6,839 nt of DNA, from the NCBI GenBank assembly GCA_030151245.1, contig JASLEF010000085.1:1-6839 (forward strand). The letters run 5' to 3'. Within the stretch, counting starts at the first letter, position 1; each line of letters starts with the position of its first letter. The notes under the pieces were generated by a model. It had not been told where the DNA came from, did not search any database, and worked only from the letters and a program-made list of their open reading frames with translations. Source of the stretch: Ignatzschineria sp. GTDB taxonomy: Bacteria; Pseudomonadota; Gammaproteobacteria; Cardiobacteriales; Wohlfahrtiimonadaceae. Made by a program: the position numbers and the translations under genes. Of the stretch, positions 1-5,541 are shown piece by piece.

Positions 1-262
1 CACAAACACTACAACAATACATCAACAGAATCGAGATTCATAATCTTTTATGCAATGATTTTCCCTAAATCAAGATATAAGATTGATCCTGTTGATTATC
101 CCTTGATTTTTTCTTTATACCCTATTAATTTTTATTTATCCTACTTGTTTATCTTCTTCTATTTATATTCTCTTATTGAATCTTATTTAAAACTCCCCAC
201 TAAAACTTTAATCATTACTGATAAATAATATTTATAGTGATCACGGTAATCATCGTAATATT
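1..262. other. AT-rich non-coding leader
   Basis: No reading frame with codon structure, no RNA gene and no clear terminator can be supported here. The stretch is strongly AT-rich. It contains three spaced TTGAT motifs (about 83-88, 92-97 and 103-108), but none has a well-placed -10 partner that would make a promoter convincing. The gene that would precede it lies outside the window. Confidence 0.6.
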
Positions 263-346
263 GGTAGTGGTAGTGGTAGTTGGAGTTGGAGCTGAAGTTG
301 GAGCTGAAGTTGGAGTTGGAGTTGGAATTGGAGCTGGAGTTGTTGT
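263..346. repeat. Degenerate hexanucleotide tandem array, 14 units
   Basis: Fourteen consecutive 6-bp units run without interruption: three GGTAGT, then variants of TGGAGT (TGGAGT, TGGAGC, TGAAGT, TGGAAT) and a final TGTTGT. The plus strand is purine/G-rich and almost free of C. Read as protein it gives low-complexity Gly/Val/Glu/Ala on plus and Asn/Ser/Phe on minus, so the overlapping reading frames are by-products of the repeat rather than genes. Such arrays arise and change length by replication slippage. A 6-bp unit keeps reading frame but would alter promoter or spacer lengths by about half a helical turn per unit. Confidence 0.85.
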
Positions 347-352
347 AGCGAT

Positions 353-368
353 AGTGATAGCTATCACT
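353..368. repeat. 16-bp perfect palindrome
   Basis: AGTGATAGCTATCACT is a perfect inverted repeat with no spacer. It sits between the hexamer array and the first long repeat copy. It could be a dimeric regulator's binding site or a cruciform-prone sequence. No gene start lies close enough to assign it a role, and no second copy of the whole palindrome was seen in the window. Confidence 0.5.
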
Positions 369-378
369 CCCCCTATCA

Positions 379-670
379 TTATTTCGCATAAAAACAGCTA
401 TCATCGCTCTACTGACATGCAGATGATACAGAGCTGCAAGCATTCTCCCAGCCCTCTCTCAGCTCTATTTCTACGCTTCAGAGAATGTCTCACAGAGTTT
501 TTAAGCTCTTCAAACTCTTCAAACTCTTGAACAATCTTTTGAGATGAGGATTTAAAAGCGAGGTCATTACCACCAATAACACTCAATAGTGAGCACCTCC
601 CTTTAAAAACAGGCATAAGAAAGCCCTACGAACCAAATCCTTGAGCCTTAATTGACGATGATTCCCTCTA
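379..670. repeat. Long tandem repeat, copy 1
   Basis: Left copy of a tandemly duplicated unit; the partner starts at 673. The copies align from TTATTTCGCAT through to a shared CCTCT/CTCT-containing end. An 87-bp block is identical (416-502 against 710-796); the rest has scattered substitutions and small indels. Copy 1 has an extra 18 bp made of a tripled 9-mer (CTCTTCAAA twice, then CTCTTGAAC; 506-532) where copy 2 has one. On the minus strand a 71-codon frame runs from an ATG at 616 to 401, but its ATG has no ribosome site. A strong GGGAGGT sits further in, before an ATT where copy 2 has ATG. The hairpin that ends in copy 2 as a terminator is degraded here. Best read as a decayed duplicate. 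Confidence 0.8.
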
Positions 671-697
671 AGTTATTTCGCATGAAAATAGCTATCA

Positions 698-865
698 TCA
701 CTCTGCTGGCATGCAGATGATACAGAGCTGCAAGCATTCTCCCAGCCCTCTCTCAGCTCTATTTCTACGCTTCAGAGAATGTCTCACAGAGTTTTTTAAA
801 CTCTTTAACAATCTTTTGAGAAGAGGCTGTAAAAGCGAGGTCATTATCACCAATAACCACTCCAT
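698..865 (-). CDS. Candidate small protein, 55 aa, unknown function
   Basis: This minus-strand frame of 55 codons begins with ATG at 865, preceded by AGGAGGT with an ideal 7-nt spacing, and ends at TGA (698-700). The predicted peptide starts MEWLLVIMTSLLQPLLKRLL, a hydrophobic/amphipathic N-terminus. A basic middle follows (LKRRNRAERG), then a Cys-containing end (GECLQLCIICMPAE). It lies directly downstream of the terminator of the symporter operon on the same strand. Copy 1 of the repeat keeps the ribosome site but has ATT in place of the ATG and a 1-base deletion after it, so the frame is not preserved there. I do not recognise a family. A small membrane-active peptide (type I toxin-like) is one possibility. 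The strong ribosome site could also be chance, and an overlapping 43-codon frame competes. Confidence 0.22.
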   Translation of the reverse strand: MEWLLVIMTSLLQPLLKRLLKSLKNSVRHSLKRRNRAERGLGECLQLCIICMPAE

Positions 866-897
866 AGTGAGCACCTCCTTTAAAAAAAACAGGCATG

Positions 898-928
898 AAA
901 AAAGCCCAAAGAACCAAATCTTTGAGCT
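898..928 (-). terminator. Intrinsic terminator of the symporter operon
   Basis: On the minus strand a 10-bp stem, AGCTCAAAGA paired with TCTTTGGGCT (one T-G wobble), closes a 6-nt loop TTTGGT and is followed by a run of T. It lies about 80 nt after the symporter stop codon, in the correct orientation to end that transcript. It is embedded in repeat copy 2; the equivalent hairpin in copy 1 has lost pairing. Confidence 0.7.
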
Positions 929-1006
929 TTTGGAGTGATGGTATCTCTCTACTTCGCAGGGACTATCTCATTGAAGTTTTAAGAAACCATTGAATCACCT
1001 ATCGTT

Positions 1007-2440
1007 TTATGCTGCCTTTTCAGGTCGTAACTCCGCAATCGGCGTACGATTCACCACCTCTTTTTGTGTTAAAGCACTGACAATAATCAAAGTCGCAATA
1101 TTAAGAACCACAGCAATAATTCCAGGGTTAATCGCATAGATGCTGATTTTTCCAAAATACATCGTAAAGACCGCGATAATTCCCACGACAATACCTGCCA
1201 TAATTCCTTTTGCAGTTGCACGCTTAAAGAAGATCATCGCAAAGATACCCGGGACAATCTGGCTAAAACCACCATATGCCGTACTAATTAAGTTCAACAT
1301 TAAGCTTGGTAATGCCACAGTAATCACCATTGAGATCACCAGATAGAGGAAGACACTTGTTTGCGAATAGCGACGCTGAGATTTTTCAGGAACATTCGGA
1401 ATGATATTTCGCACAATCAATCCCGCCACCGCAAGAGAGATCACAGACAATAATAAGAACCCAGAAAGTGCAGCCCCCGCAGCGATAAAGCCAATCACCC
1501 AAGATGGTAAAAGATCTATTGCTGTCACAATGAAGGTATGATTAGGTTTATCTGCCAAATTCGGAAGATAGATCATCGCATAATAAGATGTCGCAATTAA
1601 GAAGGGGAACATCAACATATAGAGCGGCATATAACGCTGCGCTTTTTGAATCGTCTTCTCTGACTTACTCGTAAATACCACTGTAATCAAATGAGGTAAA
1701 CAGTAGAAAGTAATCGACTGAAGGATAATGGTTGAGATCGCAAAGTTAATTTCCGAACCATTTTGGAATTTTAAAATCGCACCCTTCTCTTTTGCACCTA
1801 AAAATAAGGGCTCAATTCCCCCCATCTTTTTATAAACCGCAACGCCCACGACCACAATCGCCGCAAAAAGAATGATATCTTTAAAGATCGAGATCAATGC
1901 CGGTGAACGAACCCCCGAAACAGAGATATAGATATAAGCAATCGCACCCGCAATAATTACCGCTATATAAGGTGGAATATCATATCCTAACGCGTTTAGC
2001 GTGACGATTAATCCCTCAAATTGAAGCTGCGCCCATGGGATTAAGAACATTAACAGAACAACCGCCACCACCAGCTCTAATTTACGACTTGAAAAGTGAG
2101 ATTTAAAAATATCCGCTGCCGTTAACGCATTATATTGGTTTCCTGCACGCCAAATTAAAGGCGAGATAAAGTAACCAAACGAGTATGACAAGACGATATA
2201 AGCTAAGAACCAGATCCCATAACTAAATCCCCCGGCATAAACGCCCCCAGGGAAACCGATAATGGTTCCGATCCCGTAAATTTCACCCACTGCTAAGAAG
2301 AAAAGAATCATCACACTGAAGGATCGACCTCCCACCAGATAATCCCCAACACTCTCCTTGTTAGACTGACGGCCTGCATAGAACGCAATCCCAATCGTAA
2401 AGAGAATAATCGTCGCAAAAATAACAATAGATATAGACAT
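1007..2440 (-). CDS. Sodium:solute symporter family permease (SSS), possibly monocarboxylate uptake
   Basis: An integral inner-membrane transporter of 477 residues with about 13 hydrophobic segments (roughly 3-22, 41-61, 74-97, 121-140, 158-175, 182-203, 231-256, 271-292, 313-345, 362-385, 391-406, 412-429, 438-457). This length and layout are typical of the Na+/solute symporter family. The early loop with YLVGGRSF (about 34-41) and GxxxGFPGGVYAGG (about 58-71) fit the family. After the segment near 313-345 comes LIVRNII, which resembles the monocarboxylate permease (MctP-like) branch as I remember it. The canonical Ser/Thr-rich Na+ site of PutP/vSGLT is not obvious there (ALSGFLLLSVIS), so the coupling ion is uncertain. 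ATG at 2440 has GAGGAG 8 nt upstream, inside the end of the preceding small gene, so the two are co-transcribed and probably translationally coupled. The substrate is unknown; a short carboxylate or 2-oxo acid is inferred from the neighbours. Confidence 0.88.
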   Translation of the reverse strand: MSISIVIFATIILFTIGIAFYAGRQSNKESVGDYLVGGRSFSVMILFFLAVGEIYGIGTIIGFPGGVYAGGFSYGIWFLAYIVLSYSFGYFISPLIWRAGNQYNALTAADIFKSHFSSRKLELVVAVVLLMFLIPWAQLQFEGLIVTLNALGYDIPPYIAVIIAGAIAYIYISVSGVRSPALISIFKDIILFAAIVVVGVAVYKKMGGIEPLFLGAKEKGAILKFQNGSEINFAISTIILQSITFYCLPHLITVVFTSKSEKTIQKAQRYMPLYMLMFPFLIATSYYAMIYLPNLADKPNHTFIVTAIDLLPSWVIGFIAAGAALSGFLLLSVISLAVAGLIVRNIIPNVPEKSQRRYSQTSVFLYLVISMVITVALPSLMLNLISTAYGGFSQIVPGIFAMIFFKRATAKGIMAGIVVGIIAVFTMYFGKISIYAINPGIIAVVLNIATLIIVSALTQKEVVNRTPIAELRPEKAA

Positions 2441-2442
2441 GA

Positions 2443-2667
2443 TTACTGCTCCTCTTTTGCAACTGATGCATCATCGCGATCAAATAAAATCCAGGCTAAC
2501 GACAAACAGAGCGTCGTTAAAAAGAACCAGAGAAATATCCAGAAATAGAGAATGGGAAACCCAAACACCATCTGCTCTGAATATCTAAAAAAGTAAATTC
2601 CACTAAATATCCCTAAGTAAGGGATAAAAACACTGAGAATAAAGCTATAAAGCTTCCTTTTAGCCAT
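2443..2667 (-). CDS. Small membrane protein, DUF3311-like, partner of the symporter
   Basis: A 74-residue protein with two hydrophobic segments (about 7-26 and 33-61), FGFPILYFWIFLWFFLTT in the second, and a charged tail (FDRDDASVAKEEQ). Two-helix proteins of this size with a G-x-P-x-x-Y-x-W segment are the DUF3311 type, which is known to sit directly upstream of SSS permeases. Its stop is 2 nt before the symporter ATG. The start at 2667 is chosen because GGGAGG lies 6 nt upstream. A longer frame from 2703 would place that ribosome site inside the gene and adds 12 residues with no membrane character. The role is probably accessory to the permease (assembly or stability), as inferred from genomic pairing and not shown by sequence. 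Family assignment is from memory of the motif pattern. Confidence 0.78.
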   Translation of the reverse strand: MAKRKLYSFILSVFIPYLGIFSGIYFFRYSEQMVFGFPILYFWIFLWFFLTTLCLSLAWILFDRDDASVAKEEQ

Positions 2668-2734
2668 ATTAATCCTCCCGGAAGATGTTGCATTAGGATG
2701 CAAGTTGTCATTATTATTTTTTTAATTCGATTGA

Positions 2735-2800
2735 ATTGTATCTGCAAAACTGGACTGACCAGTTGCTTTTCATCTTTCATTATTTTCAAATTCTTGTCAA
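2735..2800 (-). promoter_or_regulatory. Candidate promoter region of the DUF3311-symporter operon
   Basis: Two minus-strand arrangements are possible. The first is a perfect TTGACA (2800-2795) with a weak -10, AAAGAT (2777-2772), at 17-nt spacing. It would start transcription about where the operator at 2748-2764 begins. The second is a good -10, TACAAT (2740-2735), with a poor -35 that the operator would cover. Either way the operator overlaps the core promoter or start, which fits repression by a GntR-type regulator. The sequence alone cannot choose between them. Confidence 0.4.
2748..2764. promoter_or_regulatory. Operator 1 for the FadR-type regulator
   Basis: AACTGGACTGACCAGTT has perfect 6-bp arms (AACTGG/CCAGTT) around ACTGA. 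Its central 13 bp, CTGGACTGACCAG, differs at one base from operator 2 (3721-3733). FadR-subfamily GntR proteins bind palindromes of the TNGTnnnACNA type, and the right half fits this exactly. It lies about 81 bp upstream of the DUF3311-like gene and within its promoter region. Confidence 0.72.
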
Positions 2801-2904
2801 ATATTCTTGCAGAGAAATATTTTAAATACTCATCATCAATGGTCGATACCACCGCTAGCTCGCCTCCTCTCGTGCTAAATCGTGCAGTTTTTTAGCAATC
2901 AGCT

Positions 2905-2910
2905 TATAAT
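2905..2910 (+). promoter_or_regulatory. Candidate -10 box of the regulator gene
   Basis: A perfect TATAAT lies 63 nt upstream of the regulator ATG on the plus strand. The -35 region at 16-18 nt spacing (about 2881-2888, CGTGCAGT) is poor, so the promoter would be weak or need help. The following TGGcacacaCCA (2911-2922), at the expected start, is a loose inverted repeat but does not have the spacing of the two good operators. Confidence 0.4.
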
Positions 2911-2954
2911 TGGCACACACCATCTATTTCAAAAGGCGCTACAACTGAGTAACC

Positions 2955-2968
2955 CCTTAAGTTTAAGG
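2955..2968 (+). promoter_or_regulatory. Ribosome site inside a small palindrome
   Basis: CCTTAAGTTTAAGG has 6-bp arms, and its right arm contains the AAGG ribosome site (2965-2968), 5 nt before the ATG of the regulator. As mRNA the left arm could pair with the ribosome site and lower translation, though a two-base centre means at least one inner pair must open. It supports the start at 2974 and suggests low expression of the regulator. Confidence 0.35.
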
Positions 2969-2973
2969 TATCT

Positions 2974-3669
2974 ATGAATCTATTTGAAACCGCTAAAGAG
3001 CAGAAACTCTACCAGCAAATTGCGACAAAAATTGCAGAACAAATCCAACAAAAAAAGTATCTCCCAGGAGAGCGCCTGCCCTCTGAAAGAACTCTCGCAG
3101 AACAGCTCAATATTAGTCGGGCAACGGTTCGTGAAGCGATTATTGCGCTCGAGATCTTGGGGTATGTCGAGATTAAAATGGGCGCCGGAATCTATGTGCT
3201 CGATTCTCCACTATTACATCGAGATATCCATATAGAAACCTCTATACGCAATGAGATTACCCCTAATGAATTTATTGAAACTCGCCTACTCGTTGAACCT
3301 GAGTTTGCGGAGTTAGCCTCCCAAAATGCGACAAAAGATGATTTAGAAGCCTTTAAAAAACTGCAAGCCGCCACTGAGCGGATTAAGAGCTTAAAAGATC
3401 ACTACTACTTTGATAAAAAATTCCACCTTCTCATCGCAGAGTCCACTAAAAATCCCCTTGCCAAAAATATCATGAAGCAGATGTGGGAGAGTGCTGAGCA
3501 GAGTGTGATGCCCACAAATTTCAATAAACATTACGTCACAAAACATTCTTGGGATATTTCTGTTGAAGAACATCAAGAGATTATTAATGCCATTTTAACG
3601 CGCAATCACAAGCTCGCAAGACACACCATGTACACCCATTTGGTCGGCGTTCTTCTTCGCCTTCGTTAA
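2974..3669 (+). CDS. FadR-subfamily GntR transcriptional regulator
   Basis: A DNA-binding cytosolic regulator of 231 residues, the usual size for the FadR subfamily. Residues about 11-77 form the winged helix-turn-helix: LYQQIATKIAEQI, PGERLPSERTLAEQLNISRA, TVREAIIALEILGYVEI and the wing GAGIYV, all hallmark GntR motifs. Residues about 98-228 form the all-helical FCD ligand domain. Asp147, His151, His200 and His222 (FDKKFH, EEHQEI, MYTHL) fit the D/H/H/H metal site that many FCD proteins use to hold a carboxylate ligand. The N-terminal part looks most like the ExuR/UxuR type in sequence, but the ligand cannot be deduced. Two near-identical palindromes flank the gene, in front of the divergent transporter operon and the downstream ThDP enzyme, so it most likely represses both until its ligand appears. 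ATG at 2974 follows AAGG by 5 nt. Confidence 0.9.
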   Translation: MNLFETAKEQKLYQQIATKIAEQIQQKKYLPGERLPSERTLAEQLNISRATVREAIIALEILGYVEIKMGAGIYVLDSPLLHRDIHIETSIRNEITPNEFIETRLLVEPEFAELASQNATKDDLEAFKKLQAATERIKSLKDHYYFDKKFHLLIAESTKNPLAKNIMKQMWESAEQSVMPTNFNKHYVTKHSWDISVEEHQEIINAILTRNHKLARHTMYTHLVGVLLRLR

Positions 3670-3694
3670 ATTTTTTCAAAACAATAGTTGATTA

Positions 3695-3722
3695 TTTTCA
3701 AAATTATTGCCAACATCATACT
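3695..3722 (+). promoter_or_regulatory. Candidate promoter of the ThDP enzyme gene
   Basis: TTTTCA (3695-3700) and CATACT (3717-3722) are spaced by 16 nt; each matches its consensus at four of six positions. The -10 runs directly into operator 2, so a bound regulator would block open-complex formation. The AT-rich stretch from the regulator stop (3669) to this point shows no terminator, so read-through from the regulator gene is also possible. Confidence 0.4.
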
Positions 3723-3733
3723 GGTCTGACCAG
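3721..3733. promoter_or_regulatory. Operator 2 for the FadR-type regulator
   Basis: CTGGTCTGACCAG is a perfect palindrome around a central T and contains TGGTCTGACCA, an exact fit to the FadR-family TNGTnnnACNA pattern. It ends 32 nt before the chosen start of the ThDP enzyme gene and overlaps the likely -10. It is the same site, bar one base, as operator 1. Confidence 0.78.
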
Positions 3734-3765
3734 AATTTGGATTTATGGATATGGAGAAAATAATT

Positions 3766-5448
3766 ATGAAAAGAAATGGCGGAAAAATCCTCATGCAGCA
3801 ACTTGCCAACCATGGCGTGAAAAGAATCTTCATGGTCCCGGGCGAAAGTTACCTGCCTTGCATTGATGCATTGAATGACTTTAAAGAGATCGAACCGATC
3901 GTCTGTCGTCAAGAGAGTGGCGCGGCTTATATGGCCGAAGCGTATGGTAAACTCACCGGCGAACCGGGTATCTGCTTTGTCACCCGTGGCCCCGGCGCAA
4001 CGAATGCCAGTATTGGTGTGCATACCGCATTCCAAGACTCAACACCGATGATCCTCTTCGTCGGTCAAGTCGGCGGCGATATCTACGATAAAGAAGCGTT
4101 CCAAGAGATTGACTACGTCAGTATGTTCTCTAAAGTGGCGAAATGGGTTGTACAAATCAACAAAACGGAGCGTATTCCAGAATATATCTCTCGCGCCTTC
4201 CATATTGCCACAAGTGGTCGTCCTGGTCCTGTAGTGATTGCTCTTCCTGAAGATACCTTATGGGGAGAAGCTGAGGTTGCAGATATCGAAAGATATCTCC
4301 CTGTCAAAAACTATCCGCATCCCAATGATCTCGAAAAACTTCAATCCCTCATTGAAAATGCAGAAAAGCCTCTATTAGTCGTAGGGGGAAGCCGCTGGTC
4401 AGAAGAATCCGTCCAAAATATTCAAGATTTTGCTGAGAAATTCCAACTCCCTGTGGCCTGCTCATGGCGTAGACTCGAGTGCTTCGATCATCATCATCCG
4501 AACTTTGCCGGCCATATGGGCTGGGGAATGAGCGAAACATTACGTCAAAACATTAAAGATGCAGATCTTGTGATTGCCCTTGGGACAAGACTTGGCGAAG
4601 AGACGACAGAGATCTATACTGCGATTGAAAGTCCAACGCCGAAACAAAAGCTGGTCCATATTCATCCCTCCCCAAGCGAGCTCAATAGCGTATTTGATAC
4701 CGAGATCTCTATCGCCACCTCTGTGAATGACTTTGCCACTGCCGCAGCAACCCTCGCGCCGACAAAAGCACTCTCAAGAGAAAACTGGGTCAAACAGCTT
4801 CGTGATGAGCATTTAGCAACGCTTGCCCCCTTACCAAGCAATGGGGAACTCAGCCTTGATAACCTCTCGGCACAGATGAATGAGTTGTTGCCGGAAGATT
4901 TCTGTATCACCGTCGGCGCAGGAAACTATGCGCTCTATCCGCATCGTTACATCCAATTTAATGGCTTAACCTCTAGCCTTGCGCCCACCGTAGGCTCCAT
5001 GGGTTATGGCTTGCCGGCAGCAATCTCTTGCAAATTAGAGCATCCTGAAAAAACCGTTGTCTGCTATGCCGGCGATGGCTGCTTCCAAATGAACCTGCAA
5101 GAGCTTGGCGTTGCATTACAGTATAATCTCGGCATTGTTGTTCTTGTCTTTAATAACGGCATTTGGGGCACGATTCGCTCCCATCAAGAGCGTGAATTCC
5201 CAGGAAGAACGATCGCACTAGACTTCGTAAATCCAAACTTTGCAAAGCTCTGCGAAAGCTACGAAGGCTACGGTGAAGTGGTCGATAAAACAGAAGATTT
5301 CAAAGCCGCATTTGAACGCGCATTAGCCTTTGCCAATGAGCATCACCGCCCGGCATTGTTAGAGATTCGTTACGACTCTAACAACATCGCCCCCGGTGAA
5401 ACCTTGATGGAGATCCGCGAGAAATCCCTCGGCGCTCACAAAGCCTAA
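3766..5448 (+). CDS. Thiamine diphosphate-dependent enzyme, acetolactate synthase superfamily
   Basis: A cytosolic enzyme of 560 residues with the three-domain fold of acetolactate synthase and 2-oxo acid decarboxylases. The N-terminal pyrimidine-binding domain (about 1-165) holds the catalytic Glu50 in CRQESGAAYMAEAYG, followed by GICFVTRGPGATNASIGVHT. The middle domain (about 185-320) includes PLLVVGGSRWSEES and DADLVIALGTRLGEET. The C-terminal diphosphate-binding domain (about 360-540) carries GDG (436-438), then 24 residues, then NN (463-464), the Mg-ThDP motif. Such enzymes cleave or condense 2-oxo acids. The FMVPGESYLPCIDAL start resembles an uncharacterised group usually annotated only as thiamine-pyrophosphate-binding protein. 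No regulatory subunit gene is adjacent, and the operator context argues for catabolism rather than isoleucine/valine synthesis. ATGs at 3745 and 3751 are in frame, but GGAG lies 9 nt before 3766 and overlaps those codons, so 3766 is preferred. Confidence 0.88.
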   Translation: MKRNGGKILMQQLANHGVKRIFMVPGESYLPCIDALNDFKEIEPIVCRQESGAAYMAEAYGKLTGEPGICFVTRGPGATNASIGVHTAFQDSTPMILFVGQVGGDIYDKEAFQEIDYVSMFSKVAKWVVQINKTERIPEYISRAFHIATSGRPGPVVIALPEDTLWGEAEVADIERYLPVKNYPHPNDLEKLQSLIENAEKPLLVVGGSRWSEESVQNIQDFAEKFQLPVACSWRRLECFDHHHPNFAGHMGWGMSETLRQNIKDADLVIALGTRLGEETTEIYTAIESPTPKQKLVHIHPSPSELNSVFDTEISIATSVNDFATAAATLAPTKALSRENWVKQLRDEHLATLAPLPSNGELSLDNLSAQMNELLPEDFCITVGAGNYALYPHRYIQFNGLTSSLAPTVGSMGYGLPAAISCKLEHPEKTVVCYAGDGCFQMNLQELGVALQYNLGIVVLVFNNGIWGTIRSHQEREFPGRTIALDFVNPNFAKLCESYEGYGEVVDKTEDFKAAFERALAFANEHHRPALLEIRYDSNNIAPGETLMEIREKSLGAHKA

Positions 5449-5467
5449 CAGCTAAAGCTTGCCACAC

Positions 5468-5503
5468 CATTTACCGATTCCTCCACCCTCCTATCGGTAA
5501 ATG
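5468..5503. terminator. Hairpin after the ThDP enzyme gene
   Basis: An 11-bp perfect stem, CATTTACCGAT paired with ATCGGTAAATG, encloses a 14-nt C-rich loop, 19 nt after the stop codon. It lacks a T-run of its own on the plus strand and precedes the stronger terminator at 5507-5541. It may protect the mRNA 3' end or form a tandem terminator. Confidence 0.5.
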
Positions 5504-5506
5504 TTA

Positions 5507-5541
5507 AAAAAGCGAGATACTTCCTTCGTATCTCGCTTTTT
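5507..5541. terminator. Strong bidirectional intrinsic terminator
   Basis: AAAAAGCGAGATAC pairs with GTATCTCGCTTTTT around the 7-nt loop TTCCTTC. The GC core is GCGAGATAC and the arms end in A5/T5, so it can act from both sides. It ends the ThDP enzyme transcript (plus) and can also stop the convergent nuclease transcript (minus, stop codon at 5648). Confidence 0.88.

Larger units (their letters stand above)
673..949. repeat. Long tandem repeat, copy 2
   Basis: Right copy of the duplicated unit, abutting copy 1 with almost no spacer. It holds two things that copy 1 has lost: an intact intrinsic terminator (898-928, minus) and an ATG placed 7 nt after AGGAGGT (minus, start at 865). A second minus-strand frame (896 down to 765, 43 codons) starts MPVFFKGGAHYGVVIGDNDL and matches the 71-codon frame of copy 1 around VIGxNDLAF and SSQKIVxEF. 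After the repeat, about 945-985 shows a weak third resemblance to the unit's left boundary (CTCT...TTCGCA...TATC.CAT). No transposase or clear terminal inverted repeats were seen. Confidence 0.8.

Noticed and set aside
237..530. Open plus-strand frame of 97 codons rich in Val/Gly/Ala
   Set aside because: Its composition comes from the hexamer array and it continues into repeat copy 1. There is no ribosome site and no family resemblance; the minus-strand Asn/Ser-rich frame over the same array is equally artefactual.
711..938. Plus-strand frame of 75 codons across repeat copy 2
   Set aside because: It shares its start with the out-of-context repeat block, runs antisense to the terminator and the better-supported minus-strand frame, and has no ribosome site.
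379..949. CRISPR array, insertion sequence or integron cassette
   Set aside because: There are only two long units with no spacers, no transposase or integrase, no clear terminal inverted repeats and no attC-like hairpin at the borders.
2840..2851. TGGTCGATACCA as a third operator
   Set aside because: Its half sites match but the gap is one base longer than in the two good operators, and it lies away from the likely promoters. It is too weak to annotate.
2613..2852. Longer minus-strand frame overlapping the DUF3311-like gene start
   Set aside because: It is in another frame, covers the operator and promoter region and lacks protein-like features. The 74-residue frame from 2667 has a clear ribosome site.
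2911..2922. TGGcacacaCCA as an autoregulatory operator
   Set aside because: Only three bases per arm match, and the spacing is six instead of five. It is plausible by position but not by sequence.
3766..5448. Specific assignment as IlvB, sulfoacetaldehyde acetyltransferase or oxalyl-CoA decarboxylase
   Set aside because: The ThDP motifs are shared by all these families and no substrate-specific signature could be recognised. No small regulatory subunit, pta or CoA-transferase gene is next to it.
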